A DNA stretch of 64,000 nucleotides. Source: Nocardiopsis listeri NBRC 13360 (lineage in GTDB: Bacteria; Actinomycetota; Actinomycetes; Streptosporangiales; Streptosporangiaceae). Location of the stretch: assembly GCF_001570765.1 (NCBI RefSeq), contig NZ_BCSH01000025.1, positions 37,527 to 101,526 on the forward strand. The letters are read 5' to 3'. The notes under the pieces are model-generated. The model was not told the origin of the DNA, made no database searches, and was given only the letters and a program-made list of their open reading frames with translations. Below are positions 17,830-24,724 of the stretch, in pieces (within the stretch, counting starts at the first letter, position 1; every line of letters begins with the position of its first letter). Made by a program: the position numbers and the translations under genes.

Positions 17830-18090
17830 GTGATCGCACCGACCAGGGACATCGCGCCGCAACAGGCGTTGTTGACCGTGGGCGCCCAGATCCTGATGGC
17901 GAGTGAACGTCAGAGCATCACCGTCGACCAGGCGTGGCGTCGGCTCCAGAAGTGGCGCTCCGACCACGACCACAACGCTCCCGTGCCGTTCTGGTGGTTC
18001 GTCCTGGCTCTCGACGTTCTCTACGCCCTGGGAACGGTGGAGTTGCGTGAGGACGTCCTCGTCTTCGGAAAGGTCTCGGATGCTACGTGA
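17830..18090 (+). CDS. ABC-three-component system middle component
   Basis: This is an 86-residue small helical protein (APQQALLTVGAQILMASERQ, then PFWWFVLALDVLYALGTVEL) of the type found directly before DUF2326 ATPases in the ABC-3C conflict systems described by comparative genomics. It resembles the group called middle component 6. Its stop overlaps the DUF2326 start by 11 bp, indicating coupled translation. It is thought to link the ATPase with an effector. A start at 17830 (GTG) after AAGGGGGA is well placed. Confidence 0.82.
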   Translation: MIAPTRDIAPQQALLTVGAQILMASERQSITVDQAWRRLQKWRSDHDHNAPVPFWWFVLALDVLYALGTVELREDVLVFGKVSDAT

Positions 18091-19813
18091 ACTGAAGGCG
18101 AGTGATCCCCGGTTCCGCGCGATCTCCTTCCGCCCCGGACTCAACCTCTTGGTCGCGGACCGAACCACCGCTTCCACCGATGACCAGAGCCGCAACGCGG
18201 TCGGTAAGACCAGCATGGTGGAACTGCTCCACTTCCTGCTGGGGGCGGACAAGACGCCGCTGGTCACTCGTGGGGAGAACAAGGAAACCACGTTCGAGCT
18301 CATCCTGGACTGGTCCGAACCCGTGGGCCGACTCAGTGTTCGCCGCTCCGGTGGTGACCCGAGGAAGGTCCACCTCGACCCGGACATCCTCGGTCACGAT
18401 CCCGAGGTGCTCTTCCAAAGAGCTGGAGAGGCCGGGACGAAGGAGTGGAGGAACGCTCTTGAACGAGGCCTGTTCGGGATCAGGGACTCCGGCAAGACCT
18501 TGAGCGGCAGAATCCTCCTCGGCTTCTACCTGCGCAGAACCGAGAAGAACGGTTTCGCCGACACTCTCAAACCCAACCCGCAGACCTCCCGGCACTTGGC
18601 CACCGCGAACCTGTGCTATCTGCTGGGCATGGACTGGGCGTTGGCCGCTCGCTACGGCGAACTCTCCGAGAGGGAACAGACCCGAGGGAAACTCGCGCAG
18701 GCCACCAACGATCCGGTGTGGAAGGACATCGTCGGCAAGCCCGGCGACCTGCGCGGTCAACTCATCGTCATCGAGCGTCGTATCGCCGATCTCAAGGCAC
18801 AGATCTCCGGCTTCCAGGTCGTTCCGGAGTACGAGGAGATCCGCCGAGAAGCGGAGCGGGTGAATGCTCGTATCCGTCGGTTGCGCGAGACGGACGTGAT
18901 CGGGCGAAGGAACCTCGCGGACATCGAACGTTCCATCGAGGAGGCCGGAGACCCCGGTCATGACTACCTCGAAGGCGCCTACCAGGAGATGGGGGTGCTC
19001 CTTGGGGACCAGGTGCGGGCCAGGTTCGACCAGGTGGAGGAGTTCCATCGAGCGGTCGTACGCAACCGGCGACGATACCTGGACGAGGAAGCCGCCGACC
19101 TGCGGGAGAAGCTCGCTTCGAGTGAGAGGGAACGTGAAGCTCTCGGCGAGAGGCAGGCCGCGCTTCTGCGCACCTTGAACGAGGGCGGAGCACTGGACAC
19201 CCTGACGGTGATGCAGGGGGCGCTCGCCAAGGAGGAGGCGCAACGGGAGTACCTCCAGAGCAGGCTCAACGCCGCGAGAACGCTGGAACAGAGTCGCCGG
19301 CAACTCGACCAGGAGAAGGCCGCCCTGGAGGACGAGGTTCAGAGCGACATCGAGGCCAGGGAAGAGCAGGAGCAACAGGCGAGCCTGTTGTTCAACCGAT
19401 TCGCCGAGTACCTGTACGGCGACGCCCGTGCACCGTTTTTGACCTTTCAAGCCAGGCGCAGTCACCTGGAGATCGAGCTCAAGCTCGAAGCCGACGACAG
19501 CACCGGTATCTCCAACATGAAGATGTTCTGCTTCGATCTGACCTGGGCCGTGATCGCGCACCGGGCCGGACGAGGGCCCGACTTCCTCGTGCACGACAGC
19601 AAGATCTACGACGGGGTGGACGAACGGCAAGTGGCCCGAGCGTTGGAGCTGGCCGCCACGGTCACCCGTGAAGAGGGCATGCAGTACATCGTCACCATGA
19701 ACTCCGATGATCTGGCCAAGGCGGAGCGAATGGGGTTCGACGCCACGCCGTACGTCATCGCGCCGAGGCTGGACGACTCCGAGACCGGTGGGCTCTTCGG
19801 GTTCCGGTTCTGA
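18080..19813 (+). CDS. DUF2326 SMC/RecN-like ATPase of an ABC-three-component system
   Basis: This is a 577-residue ATPase of the ABC-3C type. The Walker A motif is SRNAVGKTSMVELLHFLLG at about residues 37-56. A long coiled coil runs from about 215 to 435, rich in Glu/Arg heptads (for example REKLASSEREREALGERQAA). The C-terminal ATPase lobe has FLVHDSKIYDGVDERQ near residue 502 in the place of Walker B. ABC-3C systems are predicted anti-phage or conflict modules in which this protein senses invading DNA or complexes. The expected third, effector-bearing gene is not found downstream; the HTH-PIN pair is upstream instead. Confidence 0.88.
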   Translation: MLRELKASDPRFRAISFRPGLNLLVADRTTASTDDQSRNAVGKTSMVELLHFLLGADKTPLVTRGENKETTFELILDWSEPVGRLSVRRSGGDPRKVHLDPDILGHDPEVLFQRAGEAGTKEWRNALERGLFGIRDSGKTLSGRILLGFYLRRTEKNGFADTLKPNPQTSRHLATANLCYLLGMDWALAARYGELSEREQTRGKLAQATNDPVWKDIVGKPGDLRGQLIVIERRIADLKAQISGFQVVPEYEEIRREAERVNARIRRLRETDVIGRRNLADIERSIEEAGDPGHDYLEGAYQEMGVLLGDQVRARFDQVEEFHRAVVRNRRRYLDEEAADLREKLASSEREREALGERQAALLRTLNEGGALDTLTVMQGALAKEEAQREYLQSRLNAARTLEQSRRQLDQEKAALEDEVQSDIEAREEQEQQASLLFNRFAEYLYGDARAPFLTFQARRSHLEIELKLEADDSTGISNMKMFCFDLTWAVIAHRAGRGPDFLVHDSKIYDGVDERQVARALELAATVTREEGMQYIVTMNSDDLAKAERMGFDATPYVIAPRLDDSETGGLFGFRF

Positions 19814-19865
19814 CCGGCGAGCGGAGAGGTAGGTGGATCGGAGCCCGGCCGGGGCCAAGGTCAAC

Positions 19866-20004
19866 CGGCGTTCACCCACGCGAATCCGGCCCCGTGAACC
19901 CGAAGCGGACACAGAACCCGCTCACCCGCTCCCGATTCCGCGTCCTCACCGGGAACAGGACCCACAAGAACAGGCCGCACCGGGGCGCAGGCCCCGGTGC
20001 GGCC
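19866..20004 (+). repeat. Decayed copy C of the Pro-rich gene tail and hairpin, with a segment shared with the pdhA leader
   Basis: The frame reads REPEADTEPAHPLPIPRPHR, matching EPEEETEPARPLSIPRPRR of the gene at 12584, then jumps straight to the terminator hairpin. The first 35 bases (from CGTTCACCCACGCGAA) recur with a few mismatches at about 24680-24715, just before pdhA. Confidence 0.65.
19973..20004. terminator. Bidirectional terminator hairpin, repeat copy C
   Basis: GGCCGCACCGGGGC (19973-19986) and GCCCCGGTGCGGCC (19991-20004) form a perfect 14-bp stem with a GCAG loop. It lies between the converging DUF2326 and PIN genes and can serve both. Confidence 0.8.
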
Positions 20005-20018
20005 TCTGCTCAGGTCCA

Positions 20019-20573
20019 TCACTCGGACTGCAACTCGGCGACCGACTGATGCAGACCACTGCGCTGTAGACGGGTGAACACGTCCGAGACCGTGCCAGGA
20101 GGCCTACGCCAAGAGTCGGCGATCTGCTGGGCGCAGGACCAGACGACCTTTCTGTCCAAATGGATCTGGTCGAGGATGAAGTCGTCCGGGCTCTTGGCTT
20201 CGATGTCCCACCTCGACAGTACGGAGGAGGGAAAGTCGGTCAGGTTCTCCGTGACGATCACCTGAGCCCGCGCCCGAATGGCTGCGGCGAGCACGTGTCT
20301 GTCATCGAGATCGGGAAGGTCCAGAGTATCGATCAGTGGTTCGTATCCCGTGACGAGGCAGTCTCGAACCGCGCAGATCATGAGTTCCCTCGTGCGTCGA
20401 AGCGCCTCGGGCGACAGGTCGGGGCGGTTCCTTTCGAGGTTGTGGAAGGTCTCGTCCAGGATCTTATGGGTCCATCTCGCTTGGACGAGTCCTGCCTGGG
20501 CCACCCTGATGAGCAGGTCCCGGAGGGTGCTGGGGTAAAGGACGTTCGCATCGTAGATGACGACGAAGGGCAT
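20019..20573 (-). CDS. PIN-domain toxin (VapC-like, copy 2)
   Basis: This is a 184-residue PIN nuclease paralogous to the one at 17211. Acidic motifs are IYDANVLYP, LPDLDDRHVLAAAI and TENLTDFP. The C-terminal extension ends in a helical stretch (GTVSDVFTRLQRSGLHQSVA), comparable with PQTPEDLAGVLNKAG in copy 1. It starts two bases after the antitoxin stop, so the pair is cotranscribed on the minus strand. Unlike copy 1 it has no ABC-3C genes beside it. Confidence 0.87.
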   Translation of the reverse strand: MPFVVIYDANVLYPSTLRDLLIRVAQAGLVQARWTHKILDETFHNLERNRPDLSPEALRRTRELMICAVRDCLVTGYEPLIDTLDLPDLDDRHVLAAAIRARAQVIVTENLTDFPSSVLSRWDIEAKSPDDFILDQIHLDRKVVWSCAQQIADSWRRPPGTVSDVFTRLQRSGLHQSVAELQSE

Positions 20574-20575
20574 CT

Positions 20576-21025
20576 TCAGTCCAGGCCCAGTTCCTGATTC
20601 ATCGCGGACAGTTCGTCGGCGGCCTCACGGCGGCGCTGGTCGTCTCTGCGCATGTACTCCATGAGAGAAGCGGCCCTCACTCGGCGATGTGTGCCGACCT
20701 TGCGGTACTCGATCTCCTCGGCTTGCAGCAGACCGATCAGGTGAGGACGAGAGACGTTGAGCATGTCCGCCGCCTGCTGAGTCGTCAGTTCTGCGTGCTC
20801 GGGAACGATCGAGACCCCGCGTCCGGCCGCCATGTGGGTGAGCACGCCGACCAAGAGCTCGATGGCGGCTCGTGGGAGCAGCAACTCCTCCTGGTTCTCT
20901 TCGACGATCACCGGGACCGGGGTCAGTGCTTCGTGGTGCTCGTTCAGGTAGCGGCGGATACGGGGCAACGCGCTCTCGGCTGCTTCGACCTGCTCGTTGT
21001 CAGGATGTGAGGACAACACGGCCAT
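20576..21025 (-). CDS. Excisionase-type HTH antitoxin (copy 2)
   Basis: This is a 149-residue paralogue of the antitoxin at 16744. The helix-turn-helix is LTTQQAADMLNVSRPHLIGL followed by LQAEEIEYRKVGTHRRVRAA. The N-terminal half is helical and acidic. It is first in a two-gene unit with the PIN toxin. The palindromic GGGTACCC within ATGGGTACCCGATATCCAT, about 20 bp upstream, is a possible operator. Confidence 0.86.
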   Translation of the reverse strand: MAVLSSHPDNEQVEAAESALPRIRRYLNEHHEALTPVPVIVEENQEELLLPRAAIELLVGVLTHMAAGRGVSIVPEHAELTTQQAADMLNVSRPHLIGLLQAEEIEYRKVGTHRRVRAASLMEYMRRDDQRRREAADELSAMNQELGLD

Positions 21026-21169
21026 GGTCCCTCCTCAATCGTTCTAGGGATGGGTACCCGATATCCATTCGCAGTATCCGCAACAACCGAAGCAAACGCA
21101 AGTGATTCGCGCATCTTTGCCTGCTTCTTGCTCTTGCTTCTTGGCCGCTTGTGCCGGCTCGCTGGGACC
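21026..21169 (-). promoter_or_regulatory. Promoter region of toxin-antitoxin copy 2
   Basis: This AT-richer stretch contains GGGTACCC about 20 bp upstream of the antitoxin start. No gene is supportable here. Confidence 0.35.
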
Positions 21170-21365
21170 CGATTCCGGCGATCGAAGGCGGTGGTGCCCA
21201 CGGTCGTGTGCCCGATGCGGAACTTCTTAAGGCAAGAGGGTTCGTGGCCGGCTCCCATGGGCTGTTCGATCAGGTGAACGGGTGATGGCGCTTCGGCGTT
21301 CGGTGCGCTCACGGTGCTCCAGTGGGTGGGGCGCTCCGGCCGTCCGTGATCGGTTCGCGCGGGTC
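21170..21365 (-). pseudogene. Relic of the NUDIX gene start and the end of its upstream neighbour
   Basis: The minus strand reads HLIEQPMGAGHEPSCLKKFR then IGHTTVGTTAF, matching HLLEQALEDDHELSSRKEFR and IGHATAGAVVL of the NUDIX protein at 13269. The bases to the right continue to match the SAHH-like gene end: CTCACGGTGCTCCAGTG here against CTCACAGTGCTCCAGTG at about 13820, then GATCGGTTCGCGCGGGT against GATTCGCGCAGGT. The copy is broken and has no start context. Confidence 0.75.
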
Positions 21366-21490
21366 CGGTGAAGGACCCGTGGTCTTTCCGGTACCGGGGT
21401 GTGCGCGGGAGGGCATTCGGGTAGCCGTGGTGGCACCGGTTCGGTACCGGCCCGGTCCGAACCGCGTCTCGACGAGAGGGGTGGTCACCC

Positions 21491-23956
21491 GTGCCGTCCA
21501 GGGATCCGATCGCCGAGCCGTGGGGCACACGGACCCCCTACGGCCCGGGAGAACAGTGGCCCGTGCGGGTCGACCGCCACCTCGCCGAGGGGGTGGACCC
21601 CGAGGACGTGGACCGTTGGGTGCGAACCGCGTCGATCCTGCACTCCAACGGCGACGCGATGGACATCGCGGTCAAGGACGGCCGGATCGTGGGGGTGCGC
21701 GGGCACGGCGAGGACCGGGTCAACCGGGGGCGCCTGGACCCCAAGGACCTCTACGGCTGGCAGTCCGGTCACTCGGCCGACCGGCTCACGCGGCCCCTCG
21801 TGCGCCGGGACGGCGAACTGGTCGAGACCGACTGGGACACCGCGATGGACCTCGTGGTCCGGCGCAGCCGGGAACTGCTCGACGAGCAGGGGGCCAGCGC
21901 CCTGGGGTTCTACACCAGCGGCCAACTGTTCCTGGAGGAGTACTACACGCTCGCGGCCATCGGTCACGGCGCCATCGGCACCAACCACATGGACGGCAAC
22001 ACCCGTCTGTGCACGGCCACGGCCGCCGCCGCGCTGAAGGAGTCGTTCGGCTGCGACGGACAACCGGGCTCCTACGGCGACATCGACCACGCCGACGTCA
22101 TCGCCCTGTACGGCCACAACATGGCCGAGACCCAGGCGGTGTCGTGGTCCCGGATCCTCGATCGCCTGGCCGGACCGAACCCGCCCCGGCTGCTGTGCGT
22201 GGACCCCCGGCCCACACCCGTGGCCAGGGAGGCGACGCTGCACCTGGCACCGCGACCGGGCACCAACGTGGCCCTGATGAACGCGATCCTGCACGAACTC
22301 ATCCGCACCGACCGGGTCGACCACGCCTACGTCGAGGCGCACACCGTCGGCTATGAGGCCTTGGTCGAGACGACGGACGCCTACCCGCCCGAACGCGCCG
22401 CCAGGATCTGTGAAGTGCCCGCCGAACAGATCCGAGAGGCCGCCGCGCTGTTGGGCGGGGCCAAGCGACTGCTGTCCACCGTGCTCCAGGGCTTCTACCA
22501 GTCGAACCAGGCCACGGCGGCGTCCGTACAGGTCAACAACGTGCACTTGCTGCGGGGCATGCTGGGCCGGCCCGGCGCGGGCGTGCTCCAGATGAACGGT
22601 CAACCGACCGCCGAGAACACCCGCGAGTGCGGCGCCGACGGTGACCTGACGGGCTTTCGCAACTGGAACAACGACCGGCACATCGCCGACCTGGCCCAGG
22701 TCTGGAACCTGGATCCGATGCGGATCCCGCACTACGCCCCGCCCACGCACGCCATGCAGATCATGCGCTACGCCGAGAAGGGTTCGATCCGCTTCCTGTG
22801 GGTCAGCGCGACCAACCCGGCGGTCTCCCTGCCCGAACTGGGCCGGATCCGAGAACTCCTCGCGAGCCAGGGCTTGTTCCTGGTGGTGCAGGACGTGTTC
22901 ATGACCGAGACGGCCGAGCTCGCCGACGTGGTGCTGCCCGCGGCGACCTGGGGCGAGAAGACGGGCACGTTCACCAACAGCGACCGCACCGTGCACCTGT
23001 CGGAGAAGGCCGTGGAGCCACCGGGCGAGGCGCGGCCGGACCTGGACATCTTCCTCGACTACGCGCGACGCATGGACTTCCGCGACGACGATGGGCGGCC
23101 CTTCCCGCAGTGGCACGATCCCGAATCGGCCTTCGAGGCGTGGAAGCGGGCCGGTGTGGGCCGCCCCTGCGACTACTCCGGGATCACCTACGACCACCTG
23201 CGCCGCGTCGGTGGCATCCAGTGGCCCTGTAACGAGGAACATCCGCAGGGCACCGAGCGGCTCTACGCGGACGGCCGGTTCTGGGCGAGCCCCGAGGAGT
23301 GCGAGAGCTTCGGCAAGGACCTCGTCACGGGGGCGCCCTCGGAGGAGGCCGAGTACCGCTCGACCAACCCCGAGGGCCGGGCGATGATCAAGGCCGTGGA
23401 GTACGTGCCCCCGCACGAGGAACCCGGCGAGGAGTACCCCTTCACGCTGATCACCGGCCGCACGATCTACCACTTCCACACGCGCACCAAGACGGGTCGG
23501 GCCCCCGAGCTCCAACGGGCCGCTCCCGAGGTGTGGGTGGAGATCGCTCCCTCCGACGCGCGGGCGGCGGGGATCGACGAGGGGGACCCGGTGCAGGTGC
23601 GTTCGCCGCGCGGCGGGATCCGTGCCCGCGTCCGCGTCAGCGGCATTCGTCCCGGGGTGCTGTTCGTCCCCTTCCACTACGGCTACTGGGACACCGACGC
23701 CTCCGACGAGGGCGGCGAACGGGACCGGGCCGCCAACGAGATGACCGTCAACGACTGGGACCCGGTGTCCAAGCAGCCCCTGTTCAAGACCGCCGCCGCG
23801 AGCCTGAGGCCGCTGGGTCGGGGCGACGGGCGCCCGTCCCAGGCGCCCACCACGACGGCGTCCGCACCGGTCGACGCACGGGTACCGGCCACTCGGGGTG
23901 AGCCGGACACCGTGGAGGAGCACGTGGACGAACCCACCGATGGAGGGACGCGATGA
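21491..23956 (+). CDS. Molybdopterin oxidoreductase (formate dehydrogenase/nitrate reductase-like) lacking the N-terminal Fe-S cysteines
   Basis: This is an 821-residue member of the DMSO-reductase superfamily. The probable Mo-ligand is Cys174 in DGNTRLCTATAA. Cofactor-binding stretches include QVNNVHLLRGMLGRPGAGVL, FLWVSATNPAVSLPEL and the C-terminal NEMTVNDWDPVSKQPLFKTA. In related enzymes residues 43-85 carry CxxC...C...C for a [4Fe-4S] cluster; here the equivalent region (VRTASILHSNGDAMD to NRGRLDPKDL) has no Cys. It is therefore likely cluster-free or uses a different electron route. No twin-Arg signal is present, so it is cytoplasmic. The GTG start at 21491 is uncertain. It overlaps the next gene by four bases. 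Confidence 0.88.
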   Translation: MPSRDPIAEPWGTRTPYGPGEQWPVRVDRHLAEGVDPEDVDRWVRTASILHSNGDAMDIAVKDGRIVGVRGHGEDRVNRGRLDPKDLYGWQSGHSADRLTRPLVRRDGELVETDWDTAMDLVVRRSRELLDEQGASALGFYTSGQLFLEEYYTLAAIGHGAIGTNHMDGNTRLCTATAAAALKESFGCDGQPGSYGDIDHADVIALYGHNMAETQAVSWSRILDRLAGPNPPRLLCVDPRPTPVAREATLHLAPRPGTNVALMNAILHELIRTDRVDHAYVEAHTVGYEALVETTDAYPPERAARICEVPAEQIREAAALLGGAKRLLSTVLQGFYQSNQATAASVQVNNVHLLRGMLGRPGAGVLQMNGQPTAENTRECGADGDLTGFRNWNNDRHIADLAQVWNLDPMRIPHYAPPTHAMQIMRYAEKGSIRFLWVSATNPAVSLPELGRIRELLASQGLFLVVQDVFMTETAELADVVLPAATWGEKTGTFTNSDRTVHLSEKAVEPPGEARPDLDIFLDYARRMDFRDDDGRPFPQWHDPESAFEAWKRAGVGRPCDYSGITYDHLRRVGGIQWPCNEEHPQGTERLYADGRFWASPEECESFGKDLVTGAPSEEAEYRSTNPEGRAMIKAVEYVPPHEEPGEEYPFTLITGRTIYHFHTRTKTGRAPELQRAAPEVWVEIAPSDARAAGIDEGDPVQVRSPRGGIRARVRVSGIRPGVLFVPFHYGYWDTDASDEGGERDRAANEMTVNDWDPVSKQPLFKTAAASLRPLGRGDGRPSQAPTTTASAPVDARVPATRGEPDTVEEHVDEPTDGGTR

Positions 23957-24420
23957 GGATCGGAGCGGCTCTGCGGGAGCTCCATCGTTCGGAGAGCACC
24001 TTGGCCACCGAGTTGTCGCGGGTGGCCGAGCGGTATCCGAAGGAGAAGGAGGTCCATCACGTGGCCGAGGACCTGGCGGCGTGGTCCCGCGACCACGTGC
24101 GCGCGATCGCCGAGGCAGCACCCCGTTACGGTGTGGACCCCGCCGCCCTGGAAAGCCCCGAACCCTCGGAGGAGGCGCAGCCCGAGCTACCAGGGGAGGG
24201 CTCGGACAAGGAGATGGCGCTCCTGGCCGACCTGAGACGGCTGTACCGGATGAGCGGCGGGGCGGCGCTGGACTGGGACCTGCTCGGACAGGGCGCCCAG
24301 GCCGTCGCGGACCCCGAACTGCTCTCGGTCGCCGAGCGGTGCCGGCCTCGCTCGGTGCGTCAGATGCGCTGGGCGCGGGGGATGCTCAAGGCCGTCTCTC
24401 CACAGATCCTGGCGACCTGA
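23953..24420 (+). CDS. Helical protein coupled to the molybdopterin oxidoreductase, unknown function
   Basis: This is a 155-residue protein, not recognised. It is largely helical, with a His/Glu-rich first half (ELHRSESTLATELSRVAERY, then EKEVHHVAEDLAAWSRDHVR) that could suggest a ferritin-like or hemerythrin-like bundle, although the metal pattern is incomplete. The ATG overlaps the oxidoreductase TGA, so stoichiometric coproduction is likely. It may be a maturation or partner protein for that enzyme; this is inferred from position only. Confidence 0.75.
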   Translation: MRIGAALRELHRSESTLATELSRVAERYPKEKEVHHVAEDLAAWSRDHVRAIAEAAPRYGVDPAALESPEPSEEAQPELPGEGSDKEMALLADLRRLYRMSGGAALDWDLLGQGAQAVADPELLSVAERCRPRSVRQMRWARGMLKAVSPQILAT

Positions 24421-24724
24421 GGAGCGGGTTCCGGTGGCCTCTCCACGGGTGTCCGGCCCGTTGCGGTCGCGTGCCCGAAAAGTTGTTGGGAGTCCTTGTA
24501 GATGCTAGGAACCCCTGCTAATCGGCCTGGTCACGGATCCGGGAACATGGGTCGCGCCGCGTAAAAGGTGTCGCCGGGGGCTTGCGCACCCCATGGTGAG
24601 GTCTGTCACGATGTGGGCAGGACTGTCCATGACCCTCCCGACACCCTGGGAGCGCGCATGGACCGTTGAACGGTCGGCAAGCGTTCACCCACGCGAAGTC
24701 GGCCCCGAGAACCCGAGGAGCGAC
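24421..24724 (+). promoter_or_regulatory. Leader and operator region of the 2-oxoacid dehydrogenase operon
   Basis: This gap has no gene. GACCGTT-G-AACGGTC at 24661-24675 is a perfect 7-1-7 palindrome, 50 bp before the chosen pdhA start, and is the best operator candidate. Bases about 24680-24715 repeat sequence seen at 19868-19905 in the island. GAGGAG sits four bases before the GTG start. Confidence 0.55.

Noticed and set aside
18083..19912. A 609-codon minus-strand frame opposite DUF2326
   Set aside because: Shadow of the plus-strand coding sequence; no recognisable motif, while the plus strand has Walker A and a coiled coil in order.
16744..21025. A prophage or integrative element carrying the toxin-antitoxin and ABC-3C genes
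   Set aside because: I found no integrase, transposase, excisionase next to an attachment repeat, or tRNA end. The repeats present are gene-tail duplications and not att sites.
21998..22012. Selenocysteine at the molybdenum site of the oxidoreductase
   Set aside because: The codon in NTRLC is TGC (Cys); there is no in-frame TGA or SECIS-like hairpin.
21485..24121. An 878-codon open frame on the minus strand opposite the molybdopterin oxidoreductase
   Set aside because: It is a shadow of a real high-GC gene: its composition is dominated by Gly/Arg/Val/His runs, it has no domain pattern, and the plus-strand product matches a known superfamily throughout.
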